From contig RQOL01000024.1 of assembly GCA_013076295.1 (NCBI GenBank), forward strand, positions 868,001 through 932,000: a stretch of DNA of 64,000 bases, written 5' to 3'. Source of the DNA: Sanderia malayensis. Its lineage: Eukaryota > Cnidaria > Scyphozoa > Semaeostomeae > Pelagiidae. Both the position numbers and the translations under genes were made by a program. How positions within the stretch are numbered: the stretch's first letter is position 1; every line of letters starts with the position of its first letter. Shown here piece by piece: positions 15,001 to 24,864 of this stretch. A model generated the notes under the pieces. The model ran no database searches. It worked only from the letters and a program-made list of their open reading frames with translations, and had not been told where the DNA came from.

Positions 15001-16177
15001 GGATTGGTTTGGATTGATTTGGATTGGTTTTCATTTGAATGCATTGGAGGAATTGGAATGAGTTGGATTAAGTTTAAAGTTGATTTGAGTGACTTGGCTG
15101 GGTTTAGTTTGGCTTGGCTTAGCTTTGTTTAGTTTGGTTTAGTTTGGTTTTTCATTGTTTGCTTTGGTTGATTTGACATCACATGACATAACTTGACTTG
15201 ACTGGATTTCCCTTGGCTTGGGTTGGTTTAGCTTGGGTTGGCTTAGCTTTGTTTAATTCGGTTTAGTTTTCAGTGTTTGCTTTGGTTGATTTGACTTGAC
15301 AGGACATGACTGGATTTCCCTTGGCTTGGCTTGGCTTGGCTTGGCTTGGCTTGGCTTGGCTTGGCTTGGCTTGGCTTGGTTTAGCTTGGCTTGGCCTGGC
15401 TTCACTTTGCTTGGCATGGCTTGTTTTGATGATTTGCTTTGCAATATTCTTTCGTTTTACAGATGATTTTCACGGTCAAGGATATTGAGCAGGACGTTTT
15501 ATGTTTCACAGTTTTCGACAGAGATTTCTTTTCACCAAACGGTATGTTTTTCAACTTCTCTCTCTATCTCACTTTCTCTGTTATTCTTGGTGGCACCTTC
15601 CTTATAAATAAGAAGATAAATATGAAGATAGGTTTGTAAAACTCATAGTAAAAAGATAAATTGTTTGTCCTGTTTGGAACAGGAGTATTTATTGAGTGGA
15701 AATCGACTCCAAGGCCCTGTTCACACAACAACGCTTTCATTTGACTCCGTTTTCATTTTGATCCGTTTACAATACTGCATCTACATGGAAACGATTGAAA
15801 ACGGTGCATTCCGATCCGCTTTTGCGTTTTCAAATGAAAACGCTCTGGAAGTAGAGTGCACCGTTTTTATCCTGATCTCGACTCCGTTTTCAAGCATGAA
15901 AAGGGAGTCGAGTGAAAACGGAACCTCTTCTCGGTGTAACAGCTTCGTTTTCGATTGCTTTTGGCTCCTCAATTTAGCATGTCGATCATCTCGATTAATT
16001 AAAGCATAGATTATTCGTCACTTCTGTTTTGCAGATTTCTTAGGAAGAACTGAACTTTCCATATCAAGCTTGCTAAAAGAGGGACTGGGACCATGGAACA
16101 AGAGACTGCTGTTACATGAAGTACCAACTGGGGAAATCGTCCTAAGCGCAAATTTCAAGAAACTAGAGAGAAGATAA
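1..16177 (+). CDS. ITSN: Intersectin, long form (3' 27 exons; 5' end outside window)
   Basis: Endocytic scaffold and Cdc42 exchange factor that links dynamin, synaptojanin and actin regulators at clathrin pits. Exons: 1-433, 855-939, 1374-1474, 2046-2522, 3016-3180, 3655-3710, 3823-3920, 4339-4505, 4967-5104, 5861-6059, 7480-7668, 10069-10130, 10429-10494, 10928-11034, 11202-11274, 11412-11519, 11777-11878, 12326-12409, 12698-12781, 13075-13146, 13349-13498, 13714-13762, 13918-13990, 14562-14644, 14772-14950, 15463-15541, 16035-16177. These total 3,621 nt from base 2, or 1,206 codons plus TAA, with all phases consistent. Domains in order: Glu/Arg-rich coiled coil (exon 1); SH3A (1374-2150); SH3B (3016-3710, ending [12 protein letters not shown]); SH3C (4339-4505); SH3D (4967-5104 and 5861-5930, with the family's [13 protein letters not shown]); SH3E (7480-7668); DH (10069-12781, [17 protein letters not shown]); PH (13075-14644, FLFNDFLLL); C2 (14772-16177, [16 protein letters not shown] and [11 protein letters not shown]). 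The EH domains must lie upstream. The long, DH-PH-C2 form is encoded. Confidence 0.96.
3990..4174. mobile_element. 185-bp MITE, copy 1 (TA-flanked)
   Basis: A short non-autonomous DNA transposon in an intersectin intron between SH3B and SH3C. It starts CAGTCAACTCTGTCTAATTC and ends TGCAGATTTGACTG, so the ends are imperfect inverted repeats. A TA dinucleotide flanks each side, as expected for the Tc1/mariner/pogo group. The interior repeats the word TTCGAATTA in both orientations. The copy at 62825-63009 has the same length. No transposase is encoded. Confidence 0.8.
4808..4862. repeat. Short purine-rich tandem duplication
   Basis: The word GGAGGGAGGAAGTGTGAAGAA is present twice in direct succession in the intron before the SH3D exon. 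It is purine-rich on the + strand and carries no coding signal. Confidence 0.6.
5385..5526. mobile_element. MITE of the AACCCGCAT family, degraded copy
   Basis: Intronic element beginning near AAAAACCCGCATATGAGAACC and ending near GGTTCTTATATGCAGGCTTTA, with the internal palindrome-like word TTCCAAGACAATAGGCTATT. It matches the better-preserved copy at 46123-46269. Its 5' end is degraded. Confidence 0.6.
7137..7360. repeat. TATAG/TATGG microsatellite
   Basis: Imperfect pentanucleotide array (variants TATAG, TATGG, TATAA) in the intron just before the SH3E exon. No coding potential is seen. Confidence 0.85.
7835..8025. repeat. Degenerate tandem repeat, TATTCACCAAGTCGACTTTC unit
   Basis: Five to six imperfect copies of a unit containing CTATTCACYRAGTCGACTTTC in the intron after SH3E. 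It is pyrimidine-rich, and no gene signal is seen. Confidence 0.65.
8122..8231. mobile_element. ~110-bp MITE with CAATCAAACCTCGATA ends
   Basis: Begins TACAATCAAACCTCGATA and ends TATCGAGGTTTGGTTGTA, an almost perfect inverted repeat with TA at both borders. The short interior has no ORF. It is a typical non-autonomous Tc1/mariner-like element in an intersectin intron. Confidence 0.7.
9151..9425. mobile_element. ~275-bp MITE with CCGTAAATCCTCGAATA ends
   Basis: Starts TACCGTAAATCCTCGAATA and ends TATTCGAGGATTTACGGTA, a perfect 19-bp terminal inverted repeat with TA at each end. Near both ends the word AATAAGCCCCC recurs. It lies in the intron between SH3E and the DH-domain exons. The overlapping 80-codon minus-strand reading frame spans the whole repeat and is not regarded as a gene. 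Confidence 0.75.
11970..12137. mobile_element. Diverged relative of the 185-bp MITE
   Basis: Begins near AAATCAACCTTGTGTAGTTC, contains GTCAAAATTTTCGAATTACA, and ends AAGTTGACTGCA. It shares layout and words with 3990-4174 and 62825-63009 but is much more diverged, so it looks like an old copy. It lies in an intron of the DH region. Confidence 0.5.
12846..13001. mobile_element. AACCCGCAT-family MITE, diverged copy
   Basis: Contains CAGCCTATTGTTTTGACACA and ends with TGTATGCGGGTTTTTATTGTA, matching the element at 46123-46269 with many changes. It lies in the intron between the DH and PH coding exons of intersectin. Confidence 0.5.
15080..15430. repeat. TTGGC pentanucleotide array in the C2 intron
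   Basis: Perfect TTGGC repeats occupy 15321-15380 (12 copies), set in a wider degenerate TTGG/TTAG-rich tract. It splits the C2 coding region of intersectin. Apparent open frames on both strands (AWLGL- and QAKPS-type repeats) are simply the translated repeat. Confidence 0.9.
15705..15950. mobile_element. Possible degraded element rich in GAAAACG words
   Basis: Starts GGCCCTGTTCACACAAC and contains repeated, mutually inverted words such as CGTTTTCAAATGAAAACG and GACTCCGTTTTC/GAAAACGGA. It lies in the last intersectin intron. Internal inverted repetition suggests an old foldback or MITE-like element, but no clean terminal repeat or target duplication is visible. Confidence 0.35.
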
Positions 16178-17663
16178 GCGGCCAGTTGTATACACCTTCT
16201 CTCCGTGTAAACTCGTGTCTCTCCCACGTTTGTATGCAATCTCAACTCCGGCCGAGATTTTATGACCACGTCCCCATCTCTTTAATAGCACTCGTACTGC
16301 GATATCATGCTGCTATGCTATTTTTTGCCAACATGCTTTGTGTGTGTCTTTATAGCTTCATAATTAGCGTTTGCATATTCTAGTACTGACTTGGCCAATT
16401 TTTCGTTATTTTCCTGCACCCTTGAACTTTCAGTCTCCACCCAGCTTTTTACAAATAGACTCTCTAGAGACATCATCGTTTGGGGGGAGGAAGGTGGTGA
16501 AGGGTGTGTACCTTGACCTCATGAAGACGTTTGTTTCTCGTATTCGCAGCTTTTATCTTGTTGTACCTTTAGCATTTATTTCTTCCCATTGTATTATACT
16601 TCTTGGATGCTTTCTTCCCTCTACTTTTACATAATCTGATTTATCACCTGATTTATTCTCAATTTTGCCCTCTGCCATCTTCAATCTATATTCGGCCGTT
16701 TGGTGAAAAATTTTCCTGTTCAACCAATGCAATCTTTTATTTTTATCACCAAAGCTCAATTTTTCCCGTCTTAGCATTCTTTTATCATGCATTTTCATTG
16801 CATCATATTTTCTGCTTAACAGTCGTATATTCTAAAATCCTTTTTCATTTGGGTCTATAATCGTGTATCAAATTTATTACTGTGCATAGAGACAAAAGTT
16901 TTGTTAAATTTTATTTTACGTTTTATAGTTTAAGGTCTGTGGGCTAATTACTTATCTTGTAATTAAAGAGGAGTTATAGTTATTCACGGGAAATATAATG
17001 GCACAATTTTTTGCATAATTTTAAGAATATACTCAATACTAACAGACTGTCTTTCAGTAGCAAGGGTATTAATTTCCATACGTATAATAATCTAATCGTT
17101 TGTATTTTGTTACCATAAGTTTAATTGAACATCTAGTAAATTATGATTATAATTTAATATTTTAAGGAATTTGGATATCAAACCAGGATAACTCGAGCTT
17201 CTAAAGCAAGCAAGATGGGTAAACTCCTTTTCTAACTCGAACTGAAAATTTTATTTTGAATCGAGCAACTGATACTGGCATTCAAACCCCATGGTTGGTA
17301 GACCAGCTATTCTTGTGTGACCCAGTTCTACGATAAATCTTTTGGTATATTTTCTATCTACTTGCAATCTTGCATCATAACATTCTGGGCAGAATAGGTT
17401 ATTATTAATATCAAGAATATAGAATCGCTGTATTATTTAGTAATTGATATATGTGTATGTTTATTTCAAACCGATTCAATATATTTGATTGGGACATTTG
17501 CGGAATATTTTGTGACTTTTTATCAACACACTGCAGCATTGGCACTGAAACTAAATTTAAAAGCAAGCGATACGCATGCGTCGTGTATATTTTTTCCTCC
17601 TTCCTTTTGCAAGATGATAAAGAAGAAAAGTGACAGTGGTGCGAATTTGCTGCACAAAAAAGT
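16178..17663. other. Intersectin 3' UTR and spacer to the fucosyltransferase gene
   Basis: No convincing coding region. The first few hundred bases are pyrimidine-rich and probably 3' UTR. No strict AATAAA was found close to the stop; AATTAAAG near 16960 is a possible variant signal. The remainder is AT-rich spacer. Confidence 0.5.
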
Positions 17664-18926
17664 ATGAAAGCATGGATAAACATCAGGTATTTTGTCGTGA
17701 TTGTTATTTCTGGCTCGTTGTGTTACATTTTACTCAATTATAAACTTCGGTCTCCGCAAACTGTAACTAAACATCCAATAAAAGTGCAGACTTTTCCAAA
17801 CGACTGCGACCTGTTAGGCCATGGCCTACAAGTGGGCGGTGCCTTCAGCCACGATGAAGCGAAAAGAAGATTCAAACGGAAGAACAGGCTGAATAAAAAC
17901 ACGAAAATCATTTTACTTTACACTGGGTTGTTTTTCCATGCTTGGTGGTGGAACAATAAAGAGGAAGACCTTCACAGATATACGCATGCAAAAAAATGCA
18001 AAGTAAGAAACTGTTATTTTACCTACAACAAAAACGCATTCGGCATTGCTGATGCAGTAGTATTTCACGGTGTTGACATCAATAATCCGATTTGCTACAG
18101 AGTGATATCCGAGAAGCGTCCTAAAGGCCAGAAATGGATCTTATTTATGCACGAAAGTCCCGTGTACACATTTGATCTTGAACCTTACAATGGCTTGTTT
18201 AACTGGACCATGACTTACATGAGAAACTCCGAGATTTACGTTCCGTATTTTTCGTTTGAAAAGCTTAGTAGCAGAGATAAGAGACCAGAAAAAGGGTTTA
18301 ATTTTGCTGCAGGTAAAACAGGCAAAGTTGTTTGGGTTGCGAGTCATTGCGGTCTACTTCGGGATAGCTATGCAATGGAGTTGTCAAGGTACATTGAGGT
18401 GAAAGTTTACGGAGATTGTGGGAAACTTTTCAAACACAATATGGGACGTTGCAGTGATTGGGGCACTGAATGCGAAGACGAAATAAAACACTACAAATTT
18501 TATTTATCATTTGAGAATTGCTTCTGCGAGGATTATATTACAGAGAAATACTGGGACAAGGGTTTGAGGTATGGACTCATTCCAATTGTAATGGGTGGAA
18601 TTGATTCGAAAAGTAATGTCATACCACAGTCTTACATCAATGTTGATGACTACAGTAGCATCCAGGGTTTGGCAAAATATTTGAAACATTTGGACAGCAA
18701 CGATACAGCTTATAACGAGTATTTCAAATGGAGATATAAATATAAAGTGACAACAGGAATAGATAGTTTTTGTGAGATTTGCAAAACGTTGCATGGACCA
18801 GTCAGAGATAATGTTTATGATGATTTGAACGATTACTGGGGTAAAAGGAGAAATTGTGACAAATATTCTTGGAAGATAAAAGGCATAAGAAGCCAAATTG
18901 CCAAGTCTATATTCCAAAATATTTGA
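17664..18926 (+). CDS. GT10 alpha-1,3-fucosyltransferase-like enzyme (type II membrane protein)
   Basis: Predicted Golgi enzyme that moves fucose from GDP-fucose onto glycoprotein or glycolipid glycans. The frame is 420 residues in a single exon. A short cytoplasmic tail with basic residues is followed by a membrane anchor at about residues 8-25, then a stem and the catalytic region. Residues about 277-311 hold the strongest family signature (YKFYLSFENCFCEDYITEKY, then WDKGLRYGLIPIVMG), the nucleotide-sugar binding motif of GT10 enzymes. An earlier LFMHESPVYT is the usual 'ESP' motif. Cysteines cluster near the C-terminus (FCEICKTLHGP). NWT and NDT are possible N-glycosylation sites. Exact linkage (alpha-1,3 versus alpha-1,4) and acceptor cannot be read from sequence. 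Being intronless is common in animal FUT genes. Confidence 0.92.
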   Translation: MKAWINIRYFVVIVISGSLCYILLNYKLRSPQTVTKHPIKVQTFPNDCDLLGHGLQVGGAFSHDEAKRRFKRKNRLNKNTKIILLYTGLFFHAWWWNNKEEDLHRYTHAKKCKVRNCYFTYNKNAFGIADAVVFHGVDINNPICYRVISEKRPKGQKWILFMHESPVYTFDLEPYNGLFNWTMTYMRNSEIYVPYFSFEKLSSRDKRPEKGFNFAAGKTGKVVWVASHCGLLRDSYAMELSRYIEVKVYGDCGKLFKHNMGRCSDWGTECEDEIKHYKFYLSFENCFCEDYITEKYWDKGLRYGLIPIVMGGIDSKSNVIPQSYINVDDYSSIQGLAKYLKHLDSNDTAYNEYFKWRYKYKVTTGIDSFCEICKTLHGPVRDNVYDDLNDYWGKRRNCDKYSWKIKGIRSQIAKSIFQNI

Positions 18927-19254
18927 TAGCTGATAAAAATGTTGATGAGTTGATAGTTTAAAATGGAAAACCGTGATGATATTTGATTTATGTTACTGTT
19001 TAAAGGATTTTTAAAGATATGGCGCATAAAAATATTATTACTCTCTTTGTAAAATTATCAATTACAATATTTATATTTCTACTTACTTGTTTATACATCC
19101 TATTTTTATAAGTTGCAAATACTAATATTAAAATTAATTCAGTATAAAATAATGGTTAAAATAAGCACACCATCAAAGTAAAAAAATTATATTTGTAGAT
19201 TGATGAATTGAGTATATGTATATATAAAAACAAAACCCTTTACTAGTCTTTACT
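18927..19254. other. AT-rich spacer between convergent genes
   Basis: This stretch separates the fucosyltransferase stop from the stop of the minus-strand small membrane protein. It is very AT-rich and should hold both 3' UTRs. I see no gene and no clear AATAAA on either strand. Confidence 0.5.
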
Positions 19255-19671
19255 TTACTCCGTCTTATTGTGTTGGCGTCTCTGTTCTCCTGTCCCTCGA
19301 GCCCTTGTCGCCAAGTGGCGGTATTTCAGCCAATAACGCCACTGTCCGATTTCTCTCGCCGTCTTCGCGAGGAAATACGTCGACCCAATAATACTGAATG
19401 CTGTAAAAGTGTATCCAGTGATGGTAAGAACTTCAACAAGATTGTCAATGTTGTCCATGTCAGGCCACATGTTCGGTGAACGGGATGTTATCGGTGAAAC
19501 CACATAACTGGCTCCAGCACCCACAGTTTCTACAGCTTTACTCGCTCCACTCAATATTACATTACCAAATAAATTATGCAATTGTTTTGGCATTGGCCTG
19601 CCTTCAGAATCTTGGCCTTCATCGTCGTTATCCACAGTATGTGTTGTGTCATCATCGTTCTCTGTCGCCAT
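19255..19671 (-). CDS. Small single-pass membrane protein, unrecognised
   Basis: A 138-residue frame that I cannot assign to a named family. The N-terminus is acidic (runs of Asp in residues 5-23). A Gly/Ala/Ser-rich stretch (about 36-58) follows, then one strong hydrophobic segment at about residues 78-102 (VLTITGYTFTAFSIIGSTYF). The tail is basic and aromatic (QWRYWLKYRH, then many Arg/Gln). This suggests one transmembrane helix with a basic tail on the inner side. The start codon context reads CAAAATGGCGACAG, which resembles a TISU/YY1 initiator. The gene faces away from pirin with about 430 bp between the two starts. It could be a conserved small organelle membrane protein, but that is a guess. 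The coding call rests on composition and the initiator context. Confidence 0.55.
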   Translation of the reverse strand: MATENDDDTTHTVDNDDEGQDSEGRPMPKQLHNLFGNVILSGASKAVETVGAGASYVVSPITSRSPNMWPDMDNIDNLVEVLTITGYTFTAFSIIGSTYFLAKTAREIGQWRYWLKYRHLATRARGTGEQRRQHNKTE

Positions 19672-19676
19672 TTTGC
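19666..19676 (-). promoter_or_regulatory. TISU/YY1-like initiator at the start codon
   Basis: Read on the minus strand, the start is CAAAATGGCGACAGAG. AAAATGGCGAC matches the YY1 core and closely resembles the translation initiator of short 5' UTRs (SAASATGGCGGC). In other animals this sets both transcription start and translation start for housekeeping genes. Confidence 0.5.
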
Positions 19677-20098
19677 TTTGTTTCGCGTTGGCCTATTGGC
19701 CTCGGAGTCGAGCATTGGATGTAAACAAACCAATTTTGCCATCGGGTGTCCAAACTTTAAAAATTGAAAATGGAGATTGTTTATTTTATGAATGATGCAT
19801 TGCATTTCAGCAAATTCATTGCTGTTCTGTGTTAATACAGAACCTAAAATCAAATAACGGTAGCTGCAGTTACCAATTACTTTTCACATATTGTAAAATT
19901 AAAATTATTGTAATTTTAGACGCCCTATGGTAATTTACGTCACACTTTCTCGAGACAACATGTCAGGTGAAATGCAATGTCATGCTCATACTGCAGTTTG
20001 CTCGATATGTTCATAAAAACACCGATTTTCCACGCATCTGAAGCTATTCACAACTTATTTGACCGTTAGAAGGCTGCAGTTGAATTTAGAGAGACATT
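19672..20098. promoter_or_regulatory. Candidate bidirectional promoter (small membrane protein / pirin)
   Basis: About 430 bp between two divergent start codons, so both genes probably share regulatory DNA. A CRE-like TTACGTCA lies near 19936. No TATA box in a convincing position was seen for pirin. Confidence 0.5.
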
Positions 20099-22659
20099 AT
20101 GGCAAAATACCGAGGCATAAAACGTTTCGAAACCTCCAACAGAAAGCGAGAAGGTGGAGGTTTCATTGTGAGACGGCCTATCGGAGATAAAATCGATGTT
20201 TGTGACCCTTTGCTGATGCTGGACCACCTTGGTCCTGTTGAATACGGACCAGGAGAAGCAGTTGGTGCTCCAGATCACCCACATCGAGGCTTTGAAACTG
20301 TCACATATATCATTGATGGTAAGTCAGTGAGCAATGTGTTATGTTTTTGTAATTAATTACGCGTCTCGGCAGGTTCGTTTGAAACAGATTATGTCACCTT
20401 TGAAAGGGGCGTTTATTTGCAACCTGCTTTCATTATTTGTTTCTTGTTAAACAATGGTCGCTCCACCTGTGGGATATTTATAAGAAACCACTACTCAAAA
20501 TTCAGAAAAGGTCAAGAAACTGCAGTACTCGAGGCAAACAAATTTTTAAAATATAGAAAAATCCAGAATTTACATTTTTTTCATTGCAAATTTTGCCCTG
20601 GTTGAGTAAAACTTACGTTAGTCTTCAGTCTTTGTCCACATGATGATGCCCTTGCTATCATTTTGTTAATTGTTTTCTTCACGCGGTATTTTTCAGAAGA
20701 TTATAAAAATCTATTCATTCTGTTGTTTGGGATATTTGTGATAACAAGAAGATATCTTTTTCGCCATTTTGTAGGCGAAAACATGCATCACGACAGCGCT
20801 GGAAATTCCGGTGTTCTTGGACCGGGTTGGGTTCAATGGATGACGGCAGGTTCCGGAGTCGTACACAGTGAAATGCCATCGGAACGATTTACAAAGACGG
20901 GCGGACTATTCGAAGGTTTTCAACTGTGGGTCAATTTGCCAGCAAAGGATAAGATGACCAGACCAAGATATCAAGACACGCCCCCGGAAAAGATTCCAGT
21001 CACAAAAAGTCCAGGTATGGCTAATTAATAGCGCCTTTGAATATATTTTATTGTAGATAAAATATATAGGCAGCCTTTTCTTCGCAGCAACAGTTCTTTG
21101 ACCATCAACTGAGCTACCAACCCCGTGGTTTTTTTAATTGGTAAATACTATCACTGTATTATACGAATTGCGTTATTTTCACTACTAGATGGTGCTACGT
21201 TGATAAAGGTGATTGCTGGTGAGTGTCTCGGCACGAACGCCTACATTGAGACTCGAACGCCAATCCTGTTTCTCGATGCAAGAATATCGGCCGGGAACGA
21301 GTTCGACGTCAGCATCCCTCAAGATCACAATGCCTTCGTATACGTGTGGAGAGGATCTGGATTGCTTGGAGCCGAAAGCAAAGCGGCCAAATTGGGAGAC
21401 GTAGGTTTTTGTGATTATTCCTTATTTATCGTGGAGCGCAGTATAGTAGTATAGTGTATTTGAATGTATCATATTGTAGTATAGTATTGTATAGTATAGT
21501 ATAGTATAGTATAGTATAGTATAGTATAGTATAGTATAGTATAGTATAGTATAGTATAGTATAGTATAGCATAGTATAGCATAGTATAGCATAGTATAAT
21601 ATGGCATAGTTGAACGGAATGACGTAAGCACAGCCTCACTTTGATGAGTAAACGATGCCTCGTTTACTCATCAAAGTGAGTGAGATCGAGGAGGGTGGAA
21701 AAGTGAGTGAGATCGATGAGGGTGGAAAAAGCACATGTTAGTAGGATTTGCAAAGAATTGTTGGCCTTTTTTTAATTAAATGTTATGTTGCGAAGCTTGT
21801 GTTTACTGAGAAAACACTGTGAATTGGGTGTATGGCACAAGTCCGTACATAGTAGGATATGGTATACTGTTTTTTGAACATGTATGGAATGTTTATTTTG
21901 TAATGGCCGCCTGCCCCTCATTGTCGAGATTCTATTTCAGCTGGTTTCTTGAAAACCTTTGCGGCGTTATTGAATAGCATACTAAAACGCTTGTATTTAA
22001 AGCTCAGCGCTTGCAAACATTTGCATTAGTCCAGCTGGTTAGCTGGTTCAGGATTTGCGGATAATCCATCTTAGTAGCATTGGGAACTGCTTTAGAAACA
22101 TGGTCAAATCGTAAGCAGCTTAATAAATAAGTTGCAAGTGTTTGGAAGTCTTTCAGCAAGACAAATATTATATTGCATGTCTTATTTGCGTCGAAAACAA
22201 GACAACAACCTCGTGAGCGCAACACTGAACACTTACAGAAATTCTCACAGTCAGGCCTGTCCTGTCCTTTTGATAGCCCCATTGGATAGCCCCTTTGCCG
22301 TATGCCATTGTAAACCAGGGTTGTCAGATGAAAGTCTTTGGAAATCTGTCAACCCTATTGTAAACGCGGCGTGCGTTCGAACCTTGCAGGTCGTGTTGTT
22401 GGAAAACAGTGGTGATAAGTTCAAGTTGAAAGCGAGCAAAAGCGAGGATATGCACGTGTTGATAATTGGTGGCGTTCCGTTGAATGAACCTGTTGCTCGA
22501 CATGGTCCTTTTGTCATGAATACGCAAAAGGAAATTCACCAAGCCTTTGATGATTATCAATCGGGAAAACTTGGCCGGATCGAGGGCTCCGAACATCGCT
22601 ACGCAGAAACACGGGCCGCCGTTGCGCAGCAGAAAAAGAGCGGCAACTATTATAAATAA
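20099..22659 (+). CDS. PIR: Pirin (nuclear cupin, iron-binding)
   Basis: Pirin is a bicupin iron protein; in vertebrates it acts as a redox-sensing NF-kB cofactor, and bacterial relatives have quercetinase activity. Exons 20099-20318, 20775-21014, 21189-21400 and 22390-22659 join to 942 nt, giving 313 residues; human pirin has 290. The metal ligands are present: H60 and H62 in DHPHRGFE, H104 and E106 in VVHSEM, at the same spacing as human H56, H58, H101 and E103. Also conserved are [20 protein letters not shown] and, in the second cupin, the [19 protein letters not shown] region. The first in-frame ATG is used. The stop TAA is embedded in TATAAATAAAT, so a possible AATAAA poly(A) signal (22655-22660) overlaps it; the functional signal may lie downstream. 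Confidence 0.95.
21435..21606. repeat. TATAG pentanucleotide microsatellite
   Basis: A long near-perfect run of ATAGT units in pirin intron 3, with TATAGC variants at its 3' end. The minus-strand open frame of Tyr/Thr/Ile/Leu repeats is an artefact of the array. Confidence 0.92.
21635..21680. repeat. Perfect 21-bp inverted repeat (hairpin, 4-nt loop)
   Basis: Left arm 21635-21655 starts CTCACTTTGATGAG. Right arm 21660-21680 is its exact complement. The loop is TGCC. It sits in pirin intron 3 just after the TATAG array and is followed by a duplicated GTGAGTGAGATCGA word (about 21676-21725). Confidence 0.85.
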
Positions 22660-23096
22660 ATATTGAAGCTGTGTAAATATAAATTAATTTTGGCGTTATT
22701 TCGCAGTGCTGTGTCACTGAAACATACAATTTACATTATGCTGCTATTAGTTGTTTATGCATTACCTTGATATGATATAACGGCATATTAATGATATCAT
22801 TGTAAAATGCCTGTTTACCGCTTCCTTCGCTTTGAACGTTTTTATTAAACTACAGCACACAATTTTTTGACAGATGTTTAACTGATTCAATCAATTTTTC
22901 ATCTTAATGGATGCTAATTCATGTTCGTCACTGAACACGAATGAAACAGGATGTCGTATTTTGTACTGTTTCTAGAGAAAACCATCCCGAATTTTCATAT
23001 TTCCACGATAAACACCTTCGTATTTCTTTATTTATATAAAACCACTTAGCAAAGGATCTATACGTAGAAGGTCGGAAATTTAAGCTGATCGGATCT

Positions 23097-23290
23097 TTGC
23101 TAAAGATGTTTTGAATTAAGGAACCTTTACTGCTGCGATTCTATATAAATAAGGATTTCTATTATTTAGGAATTCGAACTTCTTGGCTGTGTGCTGCACA
23201 GAGCTCTGTGCTAAAGACGTTTTCAATTAAAGAAATTTTAATACTGCGATTCTACCAAAGGAGTTCTATTATTTAGGAATTCGAACTTCA
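23097..23290. repeat. Degenerate direct duplication, ~110 bp
   Basis: Two diverged copies in direct order. Both contain TGCTAAAGAYGTTTTSAATTAA, then CTGCGATTCTA, and both end TTCTATTATTTAGGAATTCGAACTT. The copies start near 23097 and 23208. Confidence 0.7.
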
Positions 23291-24519
23291 GTGATTAGCT
23301 CTTGGGGTGTTTTGTTTGGGAAATAGCTTGTGGTGGCTTACATTCCACGGTGTAATTCTCTGTACCTACAATTCATTTTACCAAAATAACAAAACCGGTG
23401 ATCAAACACTTTCGGCTGGCAATTGTTTTCCAAATATTTAATTATTCAACTCTTTTTTTGTCAGAACTTTCAATACGTTCCACCTCCCTTATAGATTTCA
23501 TCTCACAAAATTTAATGATATTTTTTTGGATTCATAAAGCGAAAAAGAGAGATTATTCGATGAACCGATTTAGTAACAGACGGGATACCTGACTCGTTAT
23601 GAAGAATTAATTACTCAATCTCTAATTTTGACTTTGAGTATTGGATATCAAGGGAAGGACGGTAGCTGTCTCTTTGTTACTCCAGAGAAGGGGACATGGG
23701 TCCCTCTTTCAATTTCACTATTATCGCGATTAATTCCATGATGCATAGGATTTGGATTGGTGTTTTTCGGCTTGTAAAACGTCCTTCTTTGAGAACAGGA
23801 TTCAAAACACCTGCCAGCTGTAGGTATTCAAATTCTCCCTAATACAATATCCGATTTTGATTTAAGCTGTTGTAGTGAGCTATATTTCTTGAATGACCTG
23901 GGCATCGGTGTGTTGTTTGCGATTTTGCTGATAAAGCACCTGCGGATTGAAGACCAGTTGGTTTCAATTGGTGAATCGGCACTTCCGAACAACCATTTAG
24001 CATGCGGTTGTCTTTTAAGGAGAAACTATTCAAACAGACGGTTGCCCGCTCTGTTTCAAACGACGGCTGCTGAGCAAAAGACCTTTTTTCGCAGTGTCAA
24101 TACCTAAATTCTCATTATTGAAACGTTTTGCTGGTAGTTGCTTTTTACTCAACGTTAGCGAGATTAATTTAACGTATATGGTTGAAATTATGGAAATCAT
24201 TTGCAGCAATCGTTTGGAAGTACTCTGTGTTTCGATGGTTCATATGTTGCGCCAACACTAGGTGTGTATTCAATAGTATTTTAATGATTTTGGTGACACG
24301 TTATTTACAATTACATCGATGGAGACCTTTTGCTCATGCTGCTGACTGCTTGTTTTGCATATTTCAGTTCGATCTTTGCTGTTGCTGTGTATATGGTTGC
24401 CAACTTATAACCTTGCGCAATTCTTTGCTGGTATTATTTGCAGAGAATGCTACTTGTCCACGTTGAATTTTGTATCGGAGTTATTGCTTGAAATTGCACG
24501 CTACTCGGTTTTTTATGAA

Positions 24520-24840
24520 CCTGCTACATATCAGGCTAGCTCGCTACAAACTTGGTCCAGGTCCATGAGAAAACTAGTGCCTGACAAGCCTGCTACATTA
24601 CAGATTACGTCTTGAACCAGCCTGCTGGCAATCCTGCTACATTACGAATCAGGTCTTGAACCAGCCTGGTGTGTTACAAGCCTGCTGCATTACAGATCGG
24701 GTCTTGAGAGGGTCTTGTGCATTACAAGCCTGCTATATTACGAATCCGGTCTTAAACAAGCTTGGTATTCAGTTATTGTGCATTATAAATCCGGTTCGTT
24801 ACAAACCCGGTTCGTTACAAACCTGGTTCTTTATAAACCT
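24520..24840. repeat. Degenerate tandem repeat just upstream of the GPCR
   Basis: Imperfect recurrence of words such as AGCCTGCTACATTACRAATC, GGTCTTGAACCAGCCTG and GGTTCGTTACAAACC, with units of roughly 30-50 bp. It ends about 25 bp before the GPCR start codon and therefore overlaps its promoter or 5' UTR. Confidence 0.6.
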
Positions 24841-24864
24841 TGTTGAATCCGGACTCAACTCGTC

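Larger units (their letters stand above)
22660..24864. other. Intergenic region between pirin and the GPCR gene
   Basis: No supported gene. It contains an approximately 110-bp degenerate direct duplication (23097-23290) and a degenerate CTGCTACATTAC-type repeat (24520-24840). Short open frames here look random and lack family similarity that I can recognise. Confidence 0.55.

Noticed and set aside
21422..21631. Minus-strand Tyr/Thr/Ile/Leu repeat frame
   Set aside because: Artefact of the TATAG microsatellite in pirin intron 3.
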